Notes: a model not told the origin generated them from the sequence alone. A DNA stretch of 23,025 nucleotides from an uncultured Eubacteriales bacterium (GCA_900548285.1 URKE01000030.1:1-23025); one strand, 5' to 3'; shown: positions 6,414 through 14,617, counted from the stretch's first letter. Numbers and translations: made by a program.

Positions 6414-9046
6414 AAAAACTATTGGCATTGATATCGGCGTGCGCGGTTCTTTTTACCGCGTCGATAACTACGGGTTGCGGCAAAAACGGAGGAGAGTCAA
6501 ATATGGGTTACGATCGCGCAAATATAATTCGTTCGCTTATGTTCAGCGAAACCACTACCGACCTTGGCGAAAAAACCCCGTTCGTCGGGCTTTCGGATCC
6601 TTCTGCCGTCGGTATAGACGCAACGAGGTTTAACGAGGAAAATCTCGTTTCCGTGAACGAAAGCGATTACGACGTAGTTCTTAACGCCGAAAATTTCGGC
6701 GTTAACGCAAACGACAGAAAGGACGACGCTTCGGCGCTTGCAAAAGCCGTCGCAACAGCAAAGGAACAGGGCGACGCGGGCAAAAAAGTTCTTTTAAAAC
6801 TTCCCGCAGGCGAAATGTATTTTTCGCAAGGGTTAAACGACGTCGAAAGAGATTATGCCGTATCCCTTTTAAACGTTAAAAACGTCACCGTTCTCGGTAA
6901 TAACACCATGTTCATGATAGTCGGCGCAATGAGCGGTTTTCATATGGTAAACTGCGAATCCGTCGCGATAAAGGGCATTTCTTACGATTACGGCAGAGCG
7001 CCTTTCTCGATGGGCGAAATCGTCTCTTCCACCGAAACGAGCGTCGTTGTAAAAATTAAAGACAACTATCCGATGACGGGCGTTACTTCGATAAACGATT
7101 ATCTCGAATTCGATAAATACACGCACATGCCCCGAACCAACGGTAACTTCCTTTTAAGTTCGGATATGAAAAATTATTCGATAGACGGGCAGAATTTAAC
7201 CATAAATTTCCGTTCGGCGATAAACAAGCCGGTAAACGGAACGCTCGTAGTCGTTTCGCATTATACTTACGGCAACAACGGATTCTATCTCGAAGACTGC
7301 AAAGACGTAACGTTTGAAAATATCGACGTATTCACAACCGCGGGTATGGGGCTTGTCGGGCTTGCAAGCGAAAACTTAACGATAAACAGATTTAACCTCC
7401 GCTTAAAACCTGACACCGACAGACTTATGACTTCAACCGCCGACGGCATGCACTTCGGAGCGTGCAGGGGAACGCTTAAAGTTACCAACTGCCTTATCGA
7501 AAACACTCACGACGACGCCATAAACGTTAAGGCGGGGCATTATTTCGGCGTAAGCGAAATAGATTACGCGCAAAAAACGCTTAAATTAAACAAACTTAAC
7601 TATATGCACCGCATTGCCGAAGGCGATACGATAAACTTTTATAAATCGGATCTCGAATTTGTAGACAGCATAAAAATAGAACAGATTGTTTCGAGCAAAA
7701 AAGACGAATACGTCGTTATAAAAGCGGATAAACTTCCGCAAACGATAACCGCCGACCTTATAGTTGCAAATCGTTCTACCGCGCCTCAGGTAACTTTTGA
7801 AAACAACGTAATCCGCAACAAGCGCAACCGCGGCGTTTTGCTTCAAAGCGCTAATTCGGTCGTAAGAAACAACGCGTTTTTCAACGTCGGACACGGCTCG
7901 CTGAGCATTATGACCGAAGCGTCGCAGTTTAACGAGGCAATCGTTCCCGAAAACATTCTCGTGGAAAACAACAAATTCATCGGAGGCAATTCGATGGGTA
8001 GCGGAATAGGCGGCGATATAGGTATAATCGCTTACGGCAAAGAATGGATAAGCGCTCCCGCCGGCACGATTAAAAACGTAACCATAAACAACAACTTTAT
8101 CGCAAACACGGCAAAGCGCGCTATTTCCGTAGCGAGCGTGGGCGGACTGAAGGTAACGAACAACCTTATTTATAACCCCGCGCTTTCGGCGAACACTATT
8201 CAGAACGATTGCGCGGTTGCGGTTTCGGCGTCGAAAGACCTTCGCTTCGAAAAAAATTACGTTATTAAAGAAACCCCGAGCGAAAAGTTTGTAACGTTGT
8301 TTACCGACGGGACGGTGGCGGAGAGCGAAATTACCCTTTCTGGCAACAAAAATCTCGATTTCGCCAAAATAGATATTTCCGTTCAGCCGGACGTTATCTA
8401 CGCCCTCGGCGAGGGGAAAACCATAGATATGACCACGTCCGACCTTAACGATTTTGCAGACGTGGACGACACCGTTCAGATAGTGGGCTACACGGACGCT
8501 TACGGCAAAGAAGTAACTCCCGCAAAGGATAACTTCGAAGTGAAAACCCTCAAAGTCACTTACGATGCAAAGGGCATTTATATCGGTTTCGAGGTGATTG
8601 ATAACGAGCTTAAGTTCTCGCCGGAATCTTCATTCTGGACGGGCGACTTGTTCGAGTTGTTCTTTACGCCGGAAACGGAGTCGAGATACGGCTTTCCGAT
8701 AGTCCGCAATCAGTACGAGGACACCGCGCAGGTAGCGGTCACGCCTTCTTACTGTCACGTCGAAAACTCCAGAACAAGCGCAAAACTTCAGGAGAAAAAG
8801 GCGGACGCGTTCAAGTATAAAGCCTGGACTACGGCAGACGGTTGGGCAGGGAAATTGTTTATTTCCTTCGACGTTTGCGCCGAACTTAAAGCCGTTGCCG
8901 ACGAAGGCGGCGTTATAAGCATGGCTATCGTTCTTGCCGATATGGATACGGACAGCGACAGACTTCAGGTAAGCAACACTCAGCACAACGTAGAAACGAA
9001 CAAATGCATTCCGCTCGGCATGGGAAAAATTAAATTCGGGAAATAA
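6410..9046 (+). CDS. GH110-like (alpha-1,3-galactosidase family) beta-helix lipoprotein with CBM9-like C-terminal domain
   Basis: An 878-residue surface lipoprotein: lipobox TTGC with C23. Residues about 90-640 form a right-handed parallel beta-helix, seen as repeated short strands such as VTFENNVIRN, ILVENNKFIG and VTINNNFIAN. GH110 exo-alpha-1,3-galactosidases use three aspartates spaced D, D+23, D+24; here D345 (ADGMHFGACRG) and D368-D369 (ENTHDDAINVKAG) have that exact spacing. The N-terminal FGVNANDRKDDASALAKAV is the usual opening of beta-helix carbohydrate enzymes. Residues about 690-878 look like a CBM9/DOMON-type domain (DAKGIYIGFEVIDNE, FWTGDLFELFF). ATG 6410 was chosen because the signal peptide begins there. 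The gene is third from last in the operon and would trim galactose-type caps outside the cell. Exact specificity is an inference. Confidence 0.7.
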   Translation: MKKLLALISACAVLFTASITTGCGKNGGESNMGYDRANIIRSLMFSETTTDLGEKTPFVGLSDPSAVGIDATRFNEENLVSVNESDYDVVLNAENFGVNANDRKDDASALAKAVATAKEQGDAGKKVLLKLPAGEMYFSQGLNDVERDYAVSLLNVKNVTVLGNNTMFMIVGAMSGFHMVNCESVAIKGISYDYGRAPFSMGEIVSSTETSVVVKIKDNYPMTGVTSINDYLEFDKYTHMPRTNGNFLLSSDMKNYSIDGQNLTINFRSAINKPVNGTLVVVSHYTYGNNGFYLEDCKDVTFENIDVFTTAGMGLVGLASENLTINRFNLRLKPDTDRLMTSTADGMHFGACRGTLKVTNCLIENTHDDAINVKAGHYFGVSEIDYAQKTLKLNKLNYMHRIAEGDTINFYKSDLEFVDSIKIEQIVSSKKDEYVVIKADKLPQTITADLIVANRSTAPQVTFENNVIRNKRNRGVLLQSANSVVRNNAFFNVGHGSLSIMTEASQFNEAIVPENILVENNKFIGGNSMGSGIGGDIGIIAYGKEWISAPAGTIKNVTINNNFIANTAKRAISVASVGGLKVTNNLIYNPALSANTIQNDCAVAVSASKDLRFEKNYVIKETPSEKFVTLFTDGTVAESEITLSGNKNLDFAKIDISVQPDVIYALGEGKTIDMTTSDLNDFADVDDTVQIVGYTDAYGKEVTPAKDNFEVKTLKVTYDAKGIYIGFEVIDNELKFSPESSFWTGDLFELFFTPETESRYGFPIVRNQYEDTAQVAVTPSYCHVENSRTSAKLQEKKADAFKYKAWTTADGWAGKLFISFDVCAELKAVADEGGVISMAIVLADMDTDSDRLQVSNTQHNVETNKCIPLGMGKIKFGK

Positions 9047-9057
9047 GGAGAAAATCG

Positions 9058-11403
9058 ATGAAAAAATTGTTGAACTTTGTCGCGGTTGTTTTAATTGCGT
9101 GCATGTGTTTCGGCGTCGCGTGCGTGGACGTACCCGACAGTACGAGTGAAGAACCTCAGAATAAGCTCGAGTTTATAAACGATTCCGGCGAAGTCGAGGT
9201 CGGTAAGCAGATTACAATCCCTTATAAATACATTGTGAACGGCGTTAACGGCGACGGAAGCAAGCTTGTATGGAAGTCCTCCGACGAGACCGTCGCAACC
9301 GTTTCCGCAGGCAAGGCTACGGGCGTTTCCCAAGGTACGGCGGTTATTACCGCTTCGGCAGGGGAGCTTAACGCGCGATTTTCCATTACGGTAAAGAACC
9401 CCGCGCAGTCCGAAAAGACTATAGAGGAGATAATCGCGGACCTTATGTCCGACGGATATATGGACACTTCTTACAGCGAAGAGGGAGAGAATCCGCGCTA
9501 TTCCGAAGAGTGGGAAAAATTACTGTTAAAGAAACAGCCTTTATCCGAAGGCGAAAAATACGTCGAAGATTTTGAAGGCGATTACGTTACTTCGAGATTG
9601 TTCCCCGAAGCGTTCGTAAACGGCGCGAAAGTTGAATATAAGTCGGGCGCGGACGGAATCGACCCGGACGGCAAGAGCCTTTCCATAAAAACGAACGGCG
9701 AAGAAAACGGCAATTACGACGCAGTTGTTTTCAAGGGCTTTGAAATTACTCCCGGCGCAAGGTATCGCATCTCGTTAAAGGCAAAAACCATAAACGACGG
9801 CAGAAATTATTACGTCGGATTCCGCTCGTCGACAGACGACGTTTACGCTTTTAACTTTTCGGGCGCGGCAGGCGAGGAACAAACGGTAAGCGGAACGGTT
9901 ACTTTGGCGGAAAAGGCATACGTCGGTCTTGTTATTATGATTGCGGGCGGCGACGCTGCGGAACTTATAATCGACGATCTTACGGTCGAAAGGCTTGCCG
10001 AACTCCCCGAAATAGATCTTACCGCGGCCGGTTCGTCGGTTACGCTCGACTTCGACGAAGGCATCGATTACGTTTCGGCAAACAACTCGTCCATATCTCA
10101 CGTTACGGGAGAAGAAGCCATTTCGGGCGGCTCGCTGAAAGTAGTTAAAACGGGAAGTTGGCAGGGCGCCGACTTTACCGACATAAAATTCGCGGCTAAG
10201 GGCATATACAGAGTGTCGTTCGACGTCAAATTGTTAAGCGGCAGCGCGGGAATGGCGTTTGCAACCTTCTCGAGCGCGGCTAACGGGAGTTATCAGGACG
10301 TAGGCAAACAACTTACCGTTATAAACACCGTAACTTCGTTTAAAGAGGTGTATGAACTTAAAGATTTTTCCGATTATTATCTGAATTTCTCGTTCTCCGA
10401 CGCCTCGTGCTCGTTCGTCGTGGATAATTTGAAGATAGAACGTCTCACCGAAGAGGATCTTAACAAAATCGACCTTACGACTATGGGCGCGAAATACGAA
10501 GAAAACTTCGAAGTAAGCGCCGTTGAAGATTTAAAACACTTCTCCGCGGCTTCGTCGGTTTTGTCGCTCGAAGAAGCAAACGGCGGAAAAGCGCTTAAAA
10601 TAACAAAAACCGGCGCGTGGGCGGGGCTTAACACCAAAGATCTCGTGTTGCAGGCGAGCGCTACTTACAGGGTTGTTTTTAAAATAAAACTCGTTTCGGG
10701 CAACACCGACAATATGTTTGCAACTTGTTCGAGCGCCGGAAACGGCAGTTATCAGGACGTAGGTCAGGCGATAATCCCGACTTACGAATGGAAAAAACTT
10801 ACGCTCGATTACACGCTTAAGGATTTCGGCGATTATTATTTTAACTTCTCGTTCTACGATCCGTCTGCCGTCATTCTTATCGACGATTTCTCCATCGAAC
10901 GCATCGATCCCGACAACAGACCGGCGATAGAGCCCGAGGAACCCGAAACTCCCGCAGTGGCGGATCTTACCGCGCCGGGAGCAAAATATGAAGAAAACTT
11001 CGACGATATTACCGCCGAAAATTTAGCAAAACACTACGTCGATTCGGGCAACGCAGCGGATATTACCGTCGAAAACGGCGCGTTAAAGGTCAAGAAAAAA
11101 GGACAATGGCAAGGGCTTAAATTTATCGGTTTCAACTTAAAAAACGGCTCTACCTATAAATTCACGTTCGACCTTGCCGTCGAAAGCATGGGCAGCACCG
11201 ACTTCTTCGAATTGCTGTTTGCCGACGGCACTGCCGAAAAAGTATCGCACGGGCTTGCTTCGTATGTAAAAATAGGCGAAAGCGTAAACGTTTCGTTCGA
11301 AATAACCCTTAAAGCCGACGCAACCGAGTTTTTAATGGGGTGCTGGTCGGGCGACGCGATTTACACGCTTGATAATCTCGTAATAGAAAACGTAACCAAG
11401 TAA
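9058..11403 (+). CDS. Modular surface lipoprotein: Big_2 domain plus four carbohydrate-binding-like modules
   Basis: A 781-residue lipoprotein (lipobox GVAC, C22) with no recognisable catalytic domain. Residues 36-113 are a bacterial Ig-like Big_2 domain (LVWKSSDETVATVSAGKATG). Four jelly-roll-like modules follow at about 166-313, 320-462, 471-615 and 636-780. Each opens with a DFE/NFE/NFD strand, carries a G-x-W-x-G or equivalent site, and ends with an IDDxxxER-type strand (LIIDDLTVERL, FVVDNLKIERL, LIDDFSIERI, TLDNLVIENV). Modules 2 and 3 are close duplicates (both have NGSYQDVG). This resembles CBM4/9/22-like tandem modules. It most likely holds polysaccharide at the cell surface for the enzymes and transporter of the same operon. 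AAGGAG precedes the start, 11 bp after the previous gene. Confidence 0.75.
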   Translation: MKKLLNFVAVVLIACMCFGVACVDVPDSTSEEPQNKLEFINDSGEVEVGKQITIPYKYIVNGVNGDGSKLVWKSSDETVATVSAGKATGVSQGTAVITASAGELNARFSITVKNPAQSEKTIEEIIADLMSDGYMDTSYSEEGENPRYSEEWEKLLLKKQPLSEGEKYVEDFEGDYVTSRLFPEAFVNGAKVEYKSGADGIDPDGKSLSIKTNGEENGNYDAVVFKGFEITPGARYRISLKAKTINDGRNYYVGFRSSTDDVYAFNFSGAAGEEQTVSGTVTLAEKAYVGLVIMIAGGDAAELIIDDLTVERLAELPEIDLTAAGSSVTLDFDEGIDYVSANNSSISHVTGEEAISGGSLKVVKTGSWQGADFTDIKFAAKGIYRVSFDVKLLSGSAGMAFATFSSAANGSYQDVGKQLTVINTVTSFKEVYELKDFSDYYLNFSFSDASCSFVVDNLKIERLTEEDLNKIDLTTMGAKYEENFEVSAVEDLKHFSAASSVLSLEEANGGKALKITKTGAWAGLNTKDLVLQASATYRVVFKIKLVSGNTDNMFATCSSAGNGSYQDVGQAIIPTYEWKKLTLDYTLKDFGDYYFNFSFYDPSAVILIDDFSIERIDPDNRPAIEPEEPETPAVADLTAPGAKYEENFDDITAENLAKHYVDSGNAADITVENGALKVKKKGQWQGLKFIGFNLKNGSTYKFTFDLAVESMGSTDFFELLFADGTAEKVSHGLASYVKIGESVNVSFEITLKADATEFLMGCWSGDAIYTLDNLVIENVTK

Positions 11404-11426
11404 AAATTTTAAAAGTAAAAAGTCCG

Positions 11427-13262
11427 ATGAATGCAAAAATAATTATAACCGACGAATTATTTAAAAATCTGCAAACCAAAGTGCGGGAGAAAATGCTCCC
11501 GCACCAATGGCTTGCGTTGAACGATAAGTTCGACGGCGAGCAGAAAAGCCATGCCGTGCGCAACTTGAAAATCGCCGCCGAACACGACGAAAAAAGCGCG
11601 TCTATGGTAGAATACGGCGATTTCGCCAAAGAAAGCGACCTTTGCAAATGGATGGAAGCCGCCGCATATTCGCTTGCCGATTTTAAAGACGAAAAACTTG
11701 AAAACGTTATGGATGAGCTTAGCGATTTATTTGCAAAAGCTCAGGCAGACGACGGCTATCTTAACACCTATTATATCGCAAAAGGAGAAAAACAAAGGTT
11801 TAACTGCTTAAGCGAAATGCACGAACTTTATTGCGCCGGGCATCTTATCGAAGCCGCTGTTGCGTATTATAACGCGACGGGGAAAACCGTTTTGCTTAAC
11901 GCGGTTAAAAAATACGCCGATTATTTATGCGAAGTTTTCGGCGAGAACGGCGAAAAAGAAGGTTTCTACGGCGGACACGAGGAAATAGAACTCGCGCTTG
12001 TAAAACTGTATGAAACCACAGGCGAAAAAAGGTATCTGGATCTTGCTAAGCGATTCGTTTTAATAAGAGGCACGCAACCTTCGCCTCTTGAAAGAGAGCA
12101 AGGTTTCAGAACAGGCAGCAAGTGGTTCGATCTCGATTATTATCAGGCAGACAAGCCCTTGAAAGAACAAGACGTTGCCTTAGGTCATGCGGTAAGGGCT
12201 GTGTATTTTTATTGCGGTGCGACCGACGTCGCAAGGATAACGCGGGATAAAGAACTCTTTTTACGATTAAAGCAGATTTGGAAAGACCTTACGGAAACAA
12301 AGATGTACGTTACGGGCGGCATAGGTTCGGAAGTCCGCGGCGAACGTTTCGGCAAAGCCTTCGACCTTCCCGAATTAACAGCGTATAACGAAACGTGCGC
12401 TTCGATAGGACTTGCGCTTTGGTGCGGAAGAATGCTTAAAGTCGAAGAAAATCCGGAATATGCCGACGTTATGGAACGCGCTTTGTACAACACCGTTTTG
12501 TCGGGCGTTTCGCGCGACGGCGAGAGGTATTTTTATGTTAATCCGCTGCGCGTTATACCCGAAGTGGACGAAAGTCGTTCAGACTGCGAACATGTAAAAA
12601 CCGAACGCGTAAAATGGTTCGGGTGCGCATGCTGTCCGCCTAACATTGCAAGAACTTTAAGTTCGGCAGGCTGTTTTGTGTGGAACGAATCAAAAGACGA
12701 ACTGCGACTTGAATTATGGATAGGCTCGCGCTATAAGTCGGAAAACTGCGAAGCAGAACTTAGCGGAAACCTTTTCGAAGGTAAATTTACCCTTAAGAAA
12801 AAAACGCATAAAAAAGTAAAAATCCGCTTGCCTTATTGGGCGGAAGAAGTTATTATAAACGGCGAAAAAGCGGTTTTAAGCGAAAGCGTATATTGCGAGT
12901 TAAAATCCGATTTCAACGAAATAAATATTAAATTTTCGCCAAAAATCGTTTATCCGTCGCCGCTTAACTATTACAGCGCCGGCAGGGTGGCTTTGTCTTA
13001 CGGACCGTTCGTTTATTGTTTGGAAGAAGCCGACAACGGCAAGGATCTCGCGGGGCTTAAAATAAGTAAAACCGCGCCGATAGAAGTCGTTTGCGAAAAA
13101 GGGTTTTCCGCCCCGGTTCTAAAAGTAAAAGGCGAACGTTTTACGCCGGACAAAGCATATTCGTATAGCGAATCCGAAAGCGCTCCTTGTGTTTTAACGT
13201 TCGTTCCTTATTGTGACTGGAACAATCGCGGCAAAGGCGAAATGTCCGTTTATGTGAGATAA
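11427..13262 (+). CDS. GH127 beta-L-arabinofuranosidase (DUF1680 family)
   Basis: A 611-residue cytoplasmic enzyme (no signal peptide) that releases L-arabinofuranose from beta-linked arabinosides. The family is characterised from the Bifidobacterium longum enzyme HypBA1. The zinc-thiolate active site is complete: E322 and C324 in NETCASIG, C402 (expected nucleophile) and C403 in GCACCPPNIA, and E306 in RGERFG, 16 residues before E322, as for the acid/base in HypBA1. An (alpha/alpha)6 barrel covers about residues 10-420 (QADDGYLNTYY, GGHEEIELALVKLYETTGE), with beta domains after it. The length matches the family. It is the last gene of the operon, 23 bp after the lipoprotein, with only a weak ribosome site. 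A perfect hairpin follows at 13294-13330. Confidence 0.93.
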   Translation: MNAKIIITDELFKNLQTKVREKMLPHQWLALNDKFDGEQKSHAVRNLKIAAEHDEKSASMVEYGDFAKESDLCKWMEAAAYSLADFKDEKLENVMDELSDLFAKAQADDGYLNTYYIAKGEKQRFNCLSEMHELYCAGHLIEAAVAYYNATGKTVLLNAVKKYADYLCEVFGENGEKEGFYGGHEEIELALVKLYETTGEKRYLDLAKRFVLIRGTQPSPLEREQGFRTGSKWFDLDYYQADKPLKEQDVALGHAVRAVYFYCGATDVARITRDKELFLRLKQIWKDLTETKMYVTGGIGSEVRGERFGKAFDLPELTAYNETCASIGLALWCGRMLKVEENPEYADVMERALYNTVLSGVSRDGERYFYVNPLRVIPEVDESRSDCEHVKTERVKWFGCACCPPNIARTLSSAGCFVWNESKDELRLELWIGSRYKSENCEAELSGNLFEGKFTLKKKTHKKVKIRLPYWAEEVIINGEKAVLSESVYCELKSDFNEINIKFSPKIVYPSPLNYYSAGRVALSYGPFVYCLEEADNGKDLAGLKISKTAPIEVVCEKGFSAPVLKVKGERFTPDKAYSYSESESAPCVLTFVPYCDWNNRGKGEMSVYVR

Positions 13263-13293
13263 ACGCCGCTTTTGCTTAGAAATAGTTTTGTTC

Positions 13294-13330
13294 GGTAAAT
13301 ATCCACCCGCTATACGGGTGGATATTTACC
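13294..13330. terminator. Perfect 16-bp hairpin closing the glycan operon (no T-run)
   Basis: GGTAAATATCCACCCG (13294-13309) and CGGGTGGATATTTACC (13315-13330) are exact inverse complements around the loop CTATA. Neither side has a T-run, so it may act as an mRNA 3'-stabilising or attenuating hairpin rather than a classic intrinsic terminator. The remainder of 13331-13437 shows nothing else. Confidence 0.6.
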
Positions 13331-13437
13331 GGTGATAAGGGATGTAATGAATAGAGCGTTCCGGAGAAAAACCCGGCTTAAAGTCCGTACTTATCGGACA
13401 TTAAAAGAGGGAATTTTAAATAATACGCTCTTAACAG

Positions 13438-13466
13438 TTGAAAAAAAGTTTGAAAAGTGTTATCAT
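13438..13466 (+). promoter_or_regulatory. Promoter of the phosphoribosyltransferase gene
   Basis: TTGAAA (13438-13443) and TATCAT (13461-13466) are 17 bp apart, leaving a leader of roughly 30 bases before the ATG. The overlapping CATAAT (13464-13469) is a less well spaced alternative -10. Confidence 0.6.
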
Positions 13467-13506
13467 AATAGACGTTTGTTAAAACATAACACGAGAGGTG
13501 GTAATA

Positions 13507-14046
13507 ATGAGCGACTTTCTTACGATAGATATTCAGGGTTTTAAAGCAGATCTTCCCATACTTCCGCTTCCGAGCGGCGTTAATATCGCGTTTTTCAATC
13601 TCCACGGAGCGGTGGACTTAACGGAGCATTGCGGTAAAAAACTTGCCGCATATCTCGGCGATTGCGACGTTCTGATAACCGCGGAATCCAAGGGTTTGCA
13701 ACTCTGCCACGTTTGCGCGAGAGAACTCGGGCATAAATATTACGCCGTTGCGAGAAAAAGCCGCAAACTTTATATGCAGGACGGAATCGGAGTGGAATAC
13801 GGCTCGTCCATAACGACGGGCACGCCGCAGAAACTGTTCCTTTCCAAACACGATATGGACCTTTTGAAAGGCAGGAAAATCGGTATCGTGGACGACGTGG
13901 TATCCACGGGCGAAAGTCTTGCGGGGCTTGAAAAACTCGTTAAAGAAGCGGGCGGAATCGTCACAAAAAAGGCGTTCGTTCTTGCCGAGGGTAAGGCTGC
14001 GGAAAGGGAAGATATAGTTTATCTTGCCACGATTCCGTTGTTATAA
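13507..14046 (+). CDS. Phosphoribosyltransferase, adenine-PRTase-like
   Basis: A 179-residue type I phosphoribosyltransferase, which would join PRPP to a purine base in salvage. The PRPP-binding motif is clear at residues 125-137 (IGIVDDVVSTGES), and the APRT-like pyrophosphate loop is A59-E-S-K-G63. Lysine/arginine-rich VARKSRKLYM at 81-90 corresponds to the flexible-loop lead-in. The start is ATG 13507, behind GAGGTG at 13494-13499. The in-frame GTG at 13498 overlaps that ribosome site and was rejected. The gene stands alone with its own promoter. The base specificity (adenine versus xanthine or a regulatory PRT) cannot be settled from sequence. Confidence 0.85.
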   Translation: MSDFLTIDIQGFKADLPILPLPSGVNIAFFNLHGAVDLTEHCGKKLAAYLGDCDVLITAESKGLQLCHVCARELGHKYYAVARKSRKLYMQDGIGVEYGSSITTGTPQKLFLSKHDMDLLKGRKIGIVDDVVSTGESLAGLEKLVKEAGGIVTKKAFVLAEGKAAEREDIVYLATIPLL

Positions 14047-14116
14047 TCGCACTTTGACTTTTTTAAGGCTCGATTGTTTGCGTCGGAAGAGGTTTTAAAT
14101 TATTTTTGCAAAAACA

Positions 14117-14191
14117 CGTTCAAAAGGTTGTTTTTTTTAAGACAATATGATAGAATGATATGGCGTTGAGAGGAATTACGCCTTTTGAACG
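14117..14191. repeat. 11-bp inverted repeat bracketing the tRNA-Thr promoter
   Basis: CGTTCAAAAGG (14117-14127) and CCTTTTGAACG (14181-14191) are exact inverse complements 53 bases apart. The left arm ends at the -35 and the right arm ends seven bases before the mature tRNA. Confidence 0.7.
14128..14156 (+). promoter_or_regulatory. Promoter of tRNA-Thr
   Basis: TTGTTT (14128-14133) and TAGAAT (14151-14156) are 17 bp apart. Transcription would start near 14163, leaving a leader of about 36 bases. 14047-14116 shows no gene. Confidence 0.65.
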
Positions 14192-14198
14192 AACAAAC

Positions 14199-14274
<76 letters not shown>

Positions 14275-14282
14275 AAAAAAAG

Positions 14283-14312
14283 AGGTAAACCGTTTGGGGT
14301 TTACCTTTTTTT
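14283..14312 (+). terminator. Terminator of tRNA-Thr
   Basis: AGGTAAACC (14283-14291) pairs with GGTTTACCT (14298-14306), and T7 follows (14306-14312). Confidence 0.85.
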
Positions 14313-14321
14313 GTGTCGATT

Positions 14322-14355
14322 AATTCGAGTCGGTGACTTCGGACTTACCAAGGAC
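14322..14355 (-). repeat. Inverted partial copy of tRNA-Thr (anticodon arm to T loop)
   Basis: The reverse complement of tRNA positions 14226-14258 matches this segment at 28 of 33 positions with one inserted base, including an exact 12-base block CTTACCAAGGAC opposite the anticodon arm. Three of the five mismatches would still pair with the tRNA as G-U. A slightly more diverged copy lies at 14665-14698 in repeat B. Confidence 0.7.
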
Positions 14356-14367
14356 AATCAAAAGGGC

Positions 14368-14393
14368 TCCCGAAAACGAAAGCGTTTTCGGGA
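14368..14393. repeat. Hairpin with AAAG loop
   Basis: TCCCGAAAACG (14368-14378), loop AAAG, CGTTTTCGGGA (14383-14393): 11 perfect pairs. It is repeated in copy B at about 14712-14735. Confidence 0.85.
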
Positions 14394-14416
14394 AGAGGAG
14401 AAAGCCGCCCGCAAAG

Positions 14417-14442
14417 GCTATGCTTTTTTTAAAAAGCATAGC
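14417..14442. repeat. Hairpin GCTATGCTTTTT / AAAAAGCATAGC
   Basis: Twelve-base inverse-complement arms (14417-14428 and 14431-14442) separated by TT. It lies between the two 139-nt repeat copies. Confidence 0.8.
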
Positions 14443-14463
14443 GAAAAGAGCGGATTTCGACGA

Positions 14464-14617
14464 AAGGACGAGGTCACCGGTGACGCGTTTTGCCGAAAAT
14501 TTGTAAAAAGAAAAGGAGTCGGGCAAAACGCTATTCCGTCGCAAAACGAAGCCAAGTTGATATTGTTATTGAGTGTGGTTATCGTTTTGCTCCTTACAAT
14601 TCCGGTTAGCAGCTCCA
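14464..14617 (+). pseudogene. tRNA-Thr remnant split by a 115-nt insertion
   Basis: 14464-14481 (AAGGACGAGGTCACCGGT) is identical to functional tRNA positions 14235-14252. 14597-14617 (CAATTCCGGTTAGCAGCTCCA) is identical to 14254-14274. Read together they make the 3' half of tRNA-Thr, interrupted in the T loop by 14482-14596. A degenerate GAGCG lies just upstream (about 14449-14453) where the D stem would be, but the anticodon arm and acceptor 5' strand are not recognisable. The insertion holds two long hairpins: GCGTTTTGCC/GGCAAAACGC (14485-14494/14522-14531) and GCAAAACGA/TCGTTTTGC (14541-14549/14582-14590). The seen identities are firm; the pseudogene reading is an inference. Confidence 0.55.

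Noticed and set aside
13498..13506. GTG start for the phosphoribosyltransferase
   Set aside because: This GTG is part of the ribosome site GAGGTG that serves ATG 13507.
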